The notes beneath the pieces are model-generated. The model was not told the origin of the DNA, searched no databases, and saw only the letters and a program-made list of their open reading frames with translations. Below are positions 1 through 8,298 of a DNA stretch of 36,047 bases, in pieces (position 1 is the stretch's first letter; each line of letters begins with the position of its first letter). The position numbers and the translations under genes were made by a program. Location: contig MGEH01000007.1 in the NCBI GenBank assembly GCA_001791275.1, positions 1 through 36,047 on the forward strand. Reading direction: 5' to 3'. The DNA is from Candidatus Uhrbacteria bacterium RIFCSPHIGHO2_12_FULL_60_25. GTDB taxonomy: Bacteria; Patescibacteriota; Patescibacteriia; 2-12-FULL-60-25.

Positions 1-2
1 CA

Positions 3-251
3 TTACCAGATCGGGGCGCACGCAGTGCGCCCCTACGCCAGCCCCAATCACTCGCGAGTCTCATTGCAGGATTTAAATCCGCGACGACGAGCCTATATCA
101 GTCACGGTCAAATGCGACGACGTCATTGTGGCACCGCAATTATTGGGAATCGATCATTGACAGTGACCGTCAGTACGATGCTGCGGTCGAGTACATCCTG
201 AACAACCCCGCGGCGTGGGACAGGGATGAGCTCAACCCCGCTCGTAAGTGA
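3..251 (+). CDS. REP-associated tyrosine transposase (RAYT, Y1_Tnp/IS200-like), C-terminal fragment, truncated by window start
   Basis: Frame 3 reads ...GARSAPLRQPQSLASLIAGFKSATTSLYQSRSNATTSLWHRNYWESIIDSDRQYDAAVEYILNNPAAWDRDELNPARK*; the GFKSATT...LWHRNYWESII...EYILNNP motifs are typical of RAYT C-termini. Confidence 0.85.
   Translation, partial: LPDRGARSAPLRQPQSLASLIAGFKSATTSLYQSRSNATTSLWHRNYWESIIDSDRQYDAAVEYILNNPAAWDRDELNPARK
11..37 (+). repeat. REP-like palindrome (family A) inside the RAYT reading frame
   Basis: TCGGGGCGCACGCAGTGCGCCCCTACG; shares TCGGGGC...GCCCCTAC ends with copies near 20.7 and 21.7 kb. Confidence 0.75.
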
Positions 252-266
252 TTACGATCGTCGTCA

Positions 267-2192
267 TCACTTCTTCACGACGCCTTTGCCTTTCGCCAGG
301 TCGTCGTCCGGCAGGTCCGTGGTGAGCGACGGGGCCGTGCGGAGGAGCGGCTCGCCCACGCCCGCGTCCGTGAACTCGAAACGTGATTCGCCAAGGAGGT
401 CGGCGAAACGCCCGGCGTCGGAGACGAATGGAGTCAGGACGAGGTCGAACGAGGTGACGAGCTCATGGACGTCTTGCGGCACCCGATTGATCGTCCACGT
501 GACGAGGCGCAGGTCCGGGTCGTAGGCGACCTCGCCCGCGCCCGTCTCCTTCACGCCCCCGAACGCCACGTTCTTCGGGACGTTCGCGGAGACCGTGACC
601 CGTTCGAGCGCGTGGAGCGTCTTCGCCATCATCCACTCCACCCGGTACGTCGTGCTCGTGCCCACGACGGGCGGGAGCGGACCTTTGCCCAGCGTGGCGC
701 CCTCCTCGGACGCGTACCGCGCCACCGCCTCGAGCATCGCGTCTGTCTGGAACGTAATCCGGATGGGCTCCGTCTTCACCGTGCGGTTCACCTTGACCTT
801 GTCAACCGCGCCGATCGTGGCTTCGACCAATGCGAGGACCGGGACGTCGCGGCTCGTGGTGACATAATCGTTTAGCGGAACCGTCAGTTCGATGAGTCCG
901 TTCGCGTCCGGCGCCAATGTTTCAAGCTGGCTGATCTGATCCTTCGTATACGTTACTGTGTCGTGGTCGCGTCGACCTCCCGTCGGATCGTCAAGCTGCT
1001 TCCAGTCCACGAGATCGATGGACGAGGTGCTCTTGGGGAGCGGCGACACAGGCGGATCTCCGCCCATGTGGAATTTCAGCACGACGTCATGGAGTTCCTC
1101 GCCGCTCGTGTTCTCGTACGAGATGGCGATGCGCTCGCGCTCACCGAGAGACGCGGAACGGTTCTTGTCAGACCCGTTCACGACGAGTTTCACGTTCAGG
1201 TCGCCCGCGAGGACGGAGACGGTCGCGTCTGACCGTTCCGCGGCCGCGAACGTCCCATCCGGAGTGACGCGCCCAGTTTCAGCCTGGAACACGGCCTCTC
1301 CGTGCGACCCGAGCGAGAACGTTCCCGTGACGCGGACGGTTGACGACGACCCCGCCTCGATCGTGCCGAGCGGGAAAGACACGACGCCGGCATCGGCCGA
1401 GAATGACGCGTCAGGAACAAACCCGTCCGGCAGCCGGATGCGCGCCTTCAGGTCCTTCATGGCGTCCGCGCCCTTGTTCTGAATCGCGTACGCGGCCGTC
1501 ACCTTGTCGCCGGGCAGCACTTTGCCCGGGAGGACGAGATCGCCTTCCAGCACCGTATCCGTATACTCGAGCTCGAGCGTCTGAAGTTCTTCCTCATCGG
1601 TATTGGAGGACGCGGGCCGGTACGTCCCGATCACCTGGACGGCGCTCGTGGTTCCGAGCGCGCCCGTGAACGTCCCCGTGACCTTGACGGTCCCCCGCGC
1701 CTCTACGGATTGCGACCCCAGACGGAACGTCATGGTGTCGATGGTCGGTTTCGGGTCTATGGACGTGACGACGAAATCATTCGGGAAACTTACGCGGAGT
1801 TCCAGAGCAGCAAGGGGTTCTTTCGAGCGATTGAACCAGTTCACGAAGTACGTCGCCTCCTGACCGAGGGACACGCGCGACGGGCCTTCGATCGAGAGCT
1901 CGATCCCCGTCCCGGACGCACTGCGGCTGCCCCACCACCAAAATCCCGCCCACGCCACGCTCGTGACGAGCACGAGGAGGAGGGCCGCCCCGATCAATAT
2001 TGCGAGCCACGTTCGACGCCTCGCGTGTTCCATCGACTGTAAAAGGTCTTTCGCTTCCGCGGGGCTCTCCCCATAGATCGCCGTGAGACTCGCGGTGACG
2101 TCATCGGTTTTGGTTGCCTGAGTCGCACCGTCCGGATGACTCAGACGGTTTTTTTCTTCGCGCTCACGTCGGCGTTCCTTTCGACTTCCCAT
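267..2192 (-). CDS. Single-pass membrane protein with repeated DUF11/CARDB-like beta-sandwich segments
   Basis: ORF; likely start MGSRKERRREREEKNR at 2192 next to the DUF4012 gene stop; TM segment TWLAILIGAALLLVLVTSVAWAGFWWW; repeated G-x-V-x-V-T-G-T-F motifs. Confidence 0.75.
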   Translation of the reverse strand: MGSRKERRREREEKNRLSHPDGATQATKTDDVTASLTAIYGESPAEAKDLLQSMEHARRRTWLAILIGAALLLVLVTSVAWAGFWWWGSRSASGTGIELSIEGPSRVSLGQEATYFVNWFNRSKEPLAALELRVSFPNDFVVTSIDPKPTIDTMTFRLGSQSVEARGTVKVTGTFTGALGTTSAVQVIGTYRPASSNTDEEELQTLELEYTDTVLEGDLVLPGKVLPGDKVTAAYAIQNKGADAMKDLKARIRLPDGFVPDASFSADAGVVSFPLGTIEAGSSSTVRVTGTFSLGSHGEAVFQAETGRVTPDGTFAAAERSDATVSVLAGDLNVKLVVNGSDKNRSASLGERERIAISYENTSGEELHDVVLKFHMGGDPPVSPLPKSTSSIDLVDWKQLDDPTGGRRDHDTVTYTKDQISQLETLAPDANGLIELTVPLNDYVTTSRDVPVLALVEATIGAVDKVKVNRTVKTEPIRITFQTDAMLEAVARYASEEGATLGKGPLPPVVGTSTTYRVEWMMAKTLHALERVTVSANVPKNVAFGGVKETGAGEVAYDPDLRLVTWTINRVPQDVHELVTSFDLVLTPFVSDAGRFADLLGESRFEFTDAGVGEPLLRTAPSLTTDLPDDDLAKGKGVVKK

Positions 2193-2197
2193 GATCG

Positions 2198-4888
2198 TTA
2201 TGGCGCCTGGACGTCGTAGAGCGACGCGACAACACGGTCGCGGTCCCACGTTGACGACACGAGACCGCTCTCCGGCCGTCCGACGGCCTCCGGTCGCGAC
2301 CAGCGGGAAGACCAGCCTTCCGGGAGTGTGACCGACGTCGTGATCGTCCGATTGGGTTTGCCGGACTGGCTCGTGAGGAGGAGTGAGTAGGCGGCGCGGG
2401 CGCCCTCCTCGCGCTCGTCGCCAGGGCCCGCATTGAGCCGTTCCCGGAGCTCGAACGCCGTGAACGGGAGGCGGTACGTGATGCGCATGGTCACCGTCTC
2501 TCCCGGATCCACCATGCTCCAACCGCCCACGACCGTGCGGTCTCCCTCGTCCCACACGTCGAGGCCTGACGGGTGACGCGTGAGTGTCTTTCCCTTCTCG
2601 ACTTCGTCGGCGTCTTCGACGACGTCGTCACGCGGCGGCTCAAAGAGCGACGGGGAAGGCGCGCGGAACCCCTCGGCGTCCACGAGCGTGCTCCCGCGCG
2701 GCACGTAGAAACGGAGGTAGGAGACGTTCCGGACTCCGCGGAAGAGCTCGCCCTTTCCGCCCGTGTGCGCGCGTGTGAGCGTGACCGTGTCCGTGATGCT
2801 CCCGTTCGGTTTGACCTCCGCGAGATGAACGACTTGTTCTTCCACCGACAGGTCCGTTTTCTGGCCTGCGATGTTCGCGCCGATCACGGCGAGCGCGTCG
2901 CCCGGCGTGGGTTTCACCCGTCCGCCCCACCCGAACCGTGACGCGAGTGCGTCCTCATCCGGATCGGAGAGCGCCACCTGGACGTCTTTCGTCTCAAGCG
3001 CGTCGGACAGCGTCGCCAGGAGCGGAAGCCACCGGTCCTGCGTCAGCGCTTTCAATTTTTCCAACAGACGTGGTGCCAAGAGCCCCAAAATTTTCTTCGG
3101 CTTGTTCTCCGCGCGGTCGTACTCGAGCTCGACCGCCTTCTGCGTCTCCAGCATGAAATTTTCCGCGGTGATCGTCTTCCCCAGCTCCGGGACGTCGATC
3201 GGGCCCGTGAGCGCGAGGAGTTTCTCCACGAGCGTCGCGTTCACCGCGATGACTCCGTCCACGGTCGGCCCGCCGGACTTGCTCCAGAAGAAACGAAGCT
3301 TGTCCGACGCGACGTGGAAATCCGGCGACCAATTCGCATCCTGGAACTCCCAACGGTCCGCGATGAGCCGGAGCGGTTCGGGCGGAGCCACGCGCGCGAC
3401 GAGCTGGCCCTGGAGATCGTAGGTGCCGCCGGCCGGGACCGAGAGCGCGGTGATCTCCCCGCGGGAGACGACGAGCTCGGCGTACGACCCCATGAATCCG
3501 CCCGTGGGCCGGAGCTCGCTCGGGTTCTGGAACACGATGAGGTACCGCCGCGGTTCGGTTTTGCCGAAAAGACCCGTGAGCAAGTCAGACAACCCGACGA
3601 ACTCTCGAACGGCGAGCCTTCCACCCTCGAGCCGGCCCGCGAGCTCGGCCGTGGTTTCACGCCGGTCCTCCGGGAGCGCGTTCGCATCCACCTTCGCGAG
3701 CGCGGCCGTCGCGTCGTCCAGGAGCGGGAGCGCCCCCTTCGCGTACGCGGACATGACGCCGATCCGTTCAAGCGGACTTCGCCCCGCGTCCGTGAGCGCC
3801 CGGTTCAATCCGTTCGCGAGGAGCGATGCCGCGTCCGCGGACTTCGCGCCGATTTCCGCGAGTGCCCGCGCGGACCTGTAGCTCGCGCGCGTCTGCGGGA
3901 CGATGGACGCCAAACCAACGGCGAGCGCGTTCGTTCCCGAGAGAATCTCATCCGCCTCACGGAACCGCGAACTCGCCTTCCGGAGCGCGTCCACGCCTTC
4001 TGGTAACGGCGTGCTCGCCGCGAGCTTCACCTGTCCCATCGCATCGGACCCGGCGGCCACGACCGATGCCTTCCGGACCTCGAACGACCGCGTGAGCCGG
4101 ATGGCGTTCGCGGGGAGCGTCGCGACGAGCAGGAGTCCGCTCACGCCGAGCGTGACGCGCACGAACGACAGTCGCGGCTGGATGACGCGAACGGGCAGGG
4201 TGAGACCGGCGTCGGCGCCCGTGACCACCGCTTCCTCCCTCGCGTCGGACGTGGTCGCTTTCCGGAACCATCGCGCCGCGTCATCCGCGACAGACGTGAC
4301 GGCGGACGCGAGCTGCATGAGCGGACCGTAACTCGCCGCGTACGCGGCTTCGAACGTTGACGGCGTGAACTGTTCGGAGAGCGACGACGCCCAGCCGTCG
4401 GCGCGCAAATCGCCCGCGAGCGCGGCGATGGACGAAATGCTCGGGGCGCTGCCGACCGGAAGGTCGCCGTGCGTGAACGACGTGCTCACGTGCGACCGCT
4501 CGTCCGCATTCCAGCGTTCGCACGCGAACGACAGGCCCCGGAGCGACACCACGTACGAACTTCGTTCGTGCTCGTTGAACTGGATCGCAATCGGGACTGT
4601 GCGCATCCGGGACGTCGCGCCGACACCGAAACCGACGACGACCCGGTCGAGATCCGCCACGTGGTCGCGCACGCGCTCCTCCGACCGCGAGGAGATCGCC
4701 GGGCGGTCCGCGTACGACGTCTTCGACGCGCGACGACGTCGTTTTCGCGGACGCGCGGCTCCGGATCCGACGTCCACGATGGACGGCGCATTCATGAAAC
4801 GCACCCCGTCGGGCGAGAGGACGCTCGTCCCCTCGCGCTCCATGACGGAGGCGAGTTGGTCTTCAAGATTGAGGCGCTTTTCGGTCAT
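2198..4888 (-). CDS. DUF4012 domain-containing protein
   Basis: 896-aa ORF; characteristic YLIVFQNPSELRPTGGFMGSYAELVVSRGEITAL and NPPxxx-like dipeptidyl region; start overlaps the upstream glycosyltransferase stop. Confidence 0.9.
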   Translation of the reverse strand: MTEKRLNLEDQLASVMEREGTSVLSPDGVRFMNAPSIVDVGSGAARPRKRRRRASKTSYADRPAISSRSEERVRDHVADLDRVVVGFGVGATSRMRTVPIAIQFNEHERSSYVVSLRGLSFACERWNADERSHVSTSFTHGDLPVGSAPSISSIAALAGDLRADGWASSLSEQFTPSTFEAAYAASYGPLMQLASAVTSVADDAARWFRKATTSDAREEAVVTGADAGLTLPVRVIQPRLSFVRVTLGVSGLLLVATLPANAIRLTRSFEVRKASVVAAGSDAMGQVKLAASTPLPEGVDALRKASSRFREADEILSGTNALAVGLASIVPQTRASYRSARALAEIGAKSADAASLLANGLNRALTDAGRSPLERIGVMSAYAKGALPLLDDATAALAKVDANALPEDRRETTAELAGRLEGGRLAVREFVGLSDLLTGLFGKTEPRRYLIVFQNPSELRPTGGFMGSYAELVVSRGEITALSVPAGGTYDLQGQLVARVAPPEPLRLIADRWEFQDANWSPDFHVASDKLRFFWSKSGGPTVDGVIAVNATLVEKLLALTGPIDVPELGKTITAENFMLETQKAVELEYDRAENKPKKILGLLAPRLLEKLKALTQDRWLPLLATLSDALETKDVQVALSDPDEDALASRFGWGGRVKPTPGDALAVIGANIAGQKTDLSVEEQVVHLAEVKPNGSITDTVTLTRAHTGGKGELFRGVRNVSYLRFYVPRGSTLVDAEGFRAPSPSLFEPPRDDVVEDADEVEKGKTLTRHPSGLDVWDEGDRTVVGGWSMVDPGETVTMRITYRLPFTAFELRERLNAGPGDEREEGARAAYSLLLTSQSGKPNRTITTSVTLPEGWSSRWSRPEAVGRPESGLVSSTWDRDRVVASLYDVQAP

Positions 4889-6006
4889 CTGGAGGCGTGA
4901 ACCGACTGTTCGTACGCGGCGAGAGTCCGACGAGCGGCCTTCTGCCAGTCATGCCGCTCACGGAGAGCGCTGACCGCCTGGCGCGCCTGTATGCGAACAC
5001 CCACCGGGTCTCGAAGCACCGTTTCGACGGCCCGTATCATACCATCCGGGTCGCTCTGTTGAAAGAAAATTACCCCATCCGAACCTAAGACTTCCCGCAT
5101 GCTCGCCGCATCCGACGAAATGACCGGGCACCCGTGCGCCAGGGCTTCGAGCGGAGGCAGTCCAAATCCCTCCAAACGCGACGGAAATACGAGAGCGAGC
5201 GCCTTGGAATACAGGCGCGACAGCTCATCATCCGTCACCCGCCCGAGGAACCGGACGCGAGGCAGTCCCATGGACGCTGCCCGCGCTTCCGTCCGCCTCA
5301 TGAACGCATCCAGGTCTCCTGCGATAACGAGAGACATTGTCTGATGGCTCGGCGCAAGACGTTGCCACGCGTCCAACAGACGATCGAGGTTCTTGTGCGG
5401 GTACGCGGATCCTACATACAACAGATACGGCTGGTCTTGGTCCGGGTCTGACCATGTGGACTCGACGACCGCTGGCATTCCTTCACCCGTGACGTCCATC
5501 GGCGTCGCAAGACCCGGGAAGTGACGACGAATTTGGTCTGCGACGAACTGCGTTGGGACCAATACGCGGCGCGACCGGAAGAGCGCGTCATGCAGACACG
5601 CTCGATACCCGAATCGTTTGAGCGACGCGACAATGGGTCCACGCGTCGTCACATTCGCGGACAACGGTTCCTCAAGCAAAATCAAATCATGGATCGTGAC
5701 GACGCGCGGCGCGCGACTCATGACGGGCACGTTCCAATGCGGAATGTGGACCAGGTCCGGTTTCGTTTGTGCGATGATGGACGGAAGGCGCATCTGCTCG
5801 GCCAGACCGTACCAGTGGACGTCTGCCCGGACGTGTTCCACGGACGGATGACCCTGGAACGTCGAACGTTCCGGGTCTTGTACTAAGAGCGTGTAACGAT
5901 GTTCCGGGGCGACATGCGTCATGGCGCGAATCAATTCCTCGATATACCGACCGATGCCGCGCGTAGCCCCGGCCCCCATCATTCTGGCATCCATGGTCAG
6001 TCTCAT
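4885..6006 (-). CDS. Glycosyltransferase family 4 (GT-B)
   Basis: MRLTMDARMMGAGATRGIGRYIEELI...; YVGSAYPHKNLDRLLDAW, FPSRLEGFGLPPLEALAHGCPVISSDAASMREVLGSDG motifs; start trimmed to 6006 because the longer ORF overlaps a divergent promoter/gene. Confidence 0.92.
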   Translation of the reverse strand: MRLTMDARMMGAGATRGIGRYIEELIRAMTHVAPEHRYTLLVQDPERSTFQGHPSVEHVRADVHWYGLAEQMRLPSIIAQTKPDLVHIPHWNVPVMSRAPRVVTIHDLILLEEPLSANVTTRGPIVASLKRFGYRACLHDALFRSRRVLVPTQFVADQIRRHFPGLATPMDVTGEGMPAVVESTWSDPDQDQPYLLYVGSAYPHKNLDRLLDAWQRLAPSHQTMSLVIAGDLDAFMRRTEARAASMGLPRVRFLGRVTDDELSRLYSKALALVFPSRLEGFGLPPLEALAHGCPVISSDAASMREVLGSDGVIFFQQSDPDGMIRAVETVLRDPVGVRIQARQAVSALRERHDWQKAARRTLAAYEQSVHASR

Positions 6007-6043
6007 GACGCGTACTTCATCACTTACGACCGAACATGACAAC

Positions 6044-6072
6044 TTGACTGTTAGTGTTTTTTCGTGTATCTT
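6044..6072 (+). promoter_or_regulatory. Sigma70-type promoter for the 6107 CDS
   Basis: TTGACT - 17 nt - TATCTT, 35 nt upstream of ATG. Confidence 0.6.
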
Positions 6073-6106
6073 CTGTGACACTTTCAAACAAACAGAAAGG
6101 TTCGCC

Positions 6107-6583
6107 ATGAGCAACTGGACTCCACGGAGAGCGTTGCTCAAGGCACCACTCCCCGACAAAGGCACGTCACGGCTCGATCAGAAATTGCGCTTCGAACTCC
6201 TCGAGCACCTGACCCCGCTCCTTTCAGACGGACTCTTCGTGCGCTGGGGGTACATCCAGCCCGTCGAGCCCGATGATCCCCCGATCGTGCGCCTGTCCTT
6301 CAGCGGAGTCCGCGTGGTAATCACGAATGCCTGGTGCCGGTACTTCCGAGCCCAGCTCCACCCCATGCAGGGTCCCGCATGGCTCGCGCGTGCGGCCTAC
6401 TACGATCCCGCGAACGCGGAGGTGTACCTGGTACCGCGACATGACGCCGTGGACATCGAGGCCGCGATCCTCTGGGGCGACGACGGCCACGACAACCCGC
6501 TCGTCCTGGCCCGCATCGGCTTCAACTACATGAGCCCCGGGCGCGACATCCAGCTCCTGTCGCTCCCCATCCTCATCAACTGA
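6107..6583 (+). CDS. Hypothetical protein
   Basis: ORF MSNWTPRRALLKAPLPDKG...LLSLPILIN with AGAAAGG Shine-Dalgarno-like sequence upstream. Confidence 0.75.
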   Translation: MSNWTPRRALLKAPLPDKGTSRLDQKLRFELLEHLTPLLSDGLFVRWGYIQPVEPDDPPIVRLSFSGVRVVITNAWCRYFRAQLHPMQGPAWLARAAYYDPANAEVYLVPRHDAVDIEAAILWGDDGHDNPLVLARIGFNYMSPGRDIQLLSLPILIN

Positions 6584-6625
6584 CGGTGCCCCTGCACTCG
6601 CACGGGCGCCGTTTTCGTTACAAGT

Positions 6626-6785
6626 GTCATCCCGAGCGGAGTGAGTGAGCGGAGCGAACGAACGGAGCCGAGAGCCTGCCCTGAACGCAGCCGAAGGGGA
6701 CAGTTTTCCAGCATCCACCATGTCCGAAAACTGTCCCTCGGCTCCGCTTCGGCCGTCTGACGGCCTTCGCTACGCTCGGGATGAC
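6626..6785. repeat. MITE-like nested inverted-repeat element
   Basis: Terminal inverted repeat GTCATCCCGAGCG / CGCTCGGGATGAC with inner GGGACAGTTTTC / GAAAACTGTCCC and GGCCGTCTGACGGCC. Confidence 0.75.
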
Positions 6786-6843
6786 GCGAGATGGGTACCC
6801 TTTTCAAATCATCAATTTTTCGTTAGCATGCGCACCGGAATAT

Positions 6844-6920
6844 CGGGCTGTGGCGCAGTTGGCTAGCGCACCTGCTTTGGGAGCAGGGGGTCGTGGGTTC
6901 GAGTCCCACCAGCCCGACCA
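6844..6920 (+). tRNA. tRNA-Pro(UGG)
   Basis: Acceptor CGGGCTG/CAGCCCG, anticodon stem-loop CCTGC TTTGGGA GCAGG, GTTCGAGTC T-loop, encoded CCA. Confidence 0.97.
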
Positions 6921-6944
6921 TACTTCGCCCTTCGGGCTTCGTAT

Positions 6945-6985
6945 GGCACGGCCATGCTTACTAAATGATGTAAGCGGGCCGTGCC
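6945..6985. repeat. Long hairpin between tRNA-Pro and tRNA-Gly
   Basis: GGCACGGCC AT GCTTAC TAAATGAT GTAAGC G GGCCGTGCC. Confidence 0.7.
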
Positions 6986-7007
6986 CGCCGAAGCCCGGAG
7001 GGCGCAG

Positions 7008-7082
7008 GCGGGCATCGTATAGTGGCTATTATGCGACCCTTCCAAGGTTGAGAGGCGGGTTCGATTCCCGCTGCCCGCTCCA
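7008..7082 (+). tRNA. tRNA-Gly(UCC)
   Basis: GCGGGCA/TGCCCGC acceptor, anticodon loop CTTCCAA, TTCGATTC, encoded CCA. Confidence 0.97.
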
Positions 7083-7085
7083 AAG

Positions 7086-7118
7086 AAAATCACCCCGGTG
7101 TACACCGGGGTGATTTTT
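7086..7118. terminator. Bidirectional intrinsic terminator
   Basis: AAAATCACCCCGGTG TA CACCGGGGTGATTTTT, between tRNA-Gly and the convergent CDS. Confidence 0.9.
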
Positions 7119-7119
7119 G

Positions 7120-8280
7120 TCATTTAAACGTTATCAACGCTATTTTCAGCACGACGTCTCTTTTCTTTTTTCCAAAATCATAACCTAATGTTGAGACCAA
7201 ATACTTCCCATCAGGGCTTACATCCGCGGCAACTGCCAGTACTCTATACCCCAAATATTCTGGTGCTCCTTCTTGGTTAAAGTATGTCAATCGCTGCTTA
7301 TCGGAGCCATCCGCATTCATACTATAATAGTCTCTTTCGGTGGGTTGAGAAACCCAATTTTTACTAAAATCAAATTCGTATCTCGAATCAGCGTTCGACA
7401 TATAAATAATTCTGCCGGATGGAGTAATGCTGGAATCTTCTTCCCAGTATTCAGAAGTATTCGTTAAATTCGTATATTTTTTTGTGGTGATGTTTAACAC
7501 GTACTGGTCCATCCCATATTCATGCTGACCGTCTAAATTGCCGCTCACGACCCAATGAACAGAATCCAACTGGCCCATAAACGTCACATAGGTACCTTCC
7601 GTTGGTGTAAATACAACGCGTTCATTTCTGACTGTAGGCTGTCTGTTCTCAATGACAAAATCAGCGGCTTTCAGACGCCACCTGCCCCAGTTGTTATTTC
7701 CTCCCTCAGCATATCGCTCAGTCCAAATTAAGGTCTTTCCGTCTTTAGAGAAATGGGGATTTACCGTGGCGGTTGCCGGGATTCTATCGGTAAAAGTCTT
7801 TTTGATTGGGATGTTGGTAAGTTGCCAGAACTGACCGTTCTTGAGATCGGCGGCATACAAATTTGAGAAAAGGCCTACGCCGGGATCCGCAAGATATTTC
7901 TGGTTATCGAGAAGGTGGTCATTCTCTTCGGAAATAAAAATGAGATAACCTCCTGTTGAGTCAAAAGTTGGGTTCCCGTTGTTTCTTTGCGTAATCCCCC
8001 CTTTTCCCTCGGTGACGCTTTGGATGATATTACCTTCCAAATCAGAAATATATACATCGTAATACCCGTCCTTATTTTTTCGGTCAAAAGCAAAACTCTT
8101 TCCATCAGGAGCAAACCGGGGCCGGGCTCCCTCCTGATGTATCATCGTAATACGTTCAATCGCGAGATTCTTCATCGTACCCGTAAGCGTAATATCTCCC
8201 TTTTTATTTTTTTCTACACCAATAACGAAAACGATAATGACGATGATGAAAAGAACCCACCAATATTTCCTCATGGACAT
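7120..8280 (-). CDS. Membrane-anchored TolB/PD40-like beta-propeller protein
   Basis: N-terminal TM (YWWVLFIIVIIVFVIGV); repeated ARPRFAPDGKSFAFDR, NPTFDSTGGYLIFIS, NPHFSKDGKTLIWTER, AADVSPDGKYLVSTLG. Confidence 0.8.
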   Translation of the reverse strand: MSMRKYWWVLFIIVIIVFVIGVEKNKKGDITLTGTMKNLAIERITMIHQEGARPRFAPDGKSFAFDRKNKDGYYDVYISDLEGNIIQSVTEGKGGITQRNNGNPTFDSTGGYLIFISEENDHLLDNQKYLADPGVGLFSNLYAADLKNGQFWQLTNIPIKKTFTDRIPATATVNPHFSKDGKTLIWTERYAEGGNNNWGRWRLKAADFVIENRQPTVRNERVVFTPTEGTYVTFMGQLDSVHWVVSGNLDGQHEYGMDQYVLNITTKKYTNLTNTSEYWEEDSSITPSGRIIYMSNADSRYEFDFSKNWVSQPTERDYYSMNADGSDKQRLTYFNQEGAPEYLGYRVLAVAADVSPDGKYLVSTLGYDFGKKKRDVVLKIALITFK

Positions 8281-8298
8281 GTGAATGGTCTGGATGAT

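Noticed and set aside
4885-6165. Full-length 426-aa glycosyltransferase ORF start
   Set aside because: The first about 53 codons overlap the divergent promoter and start of the 6107 gene; MRLTMDARMM at 6006 is the usual family start.
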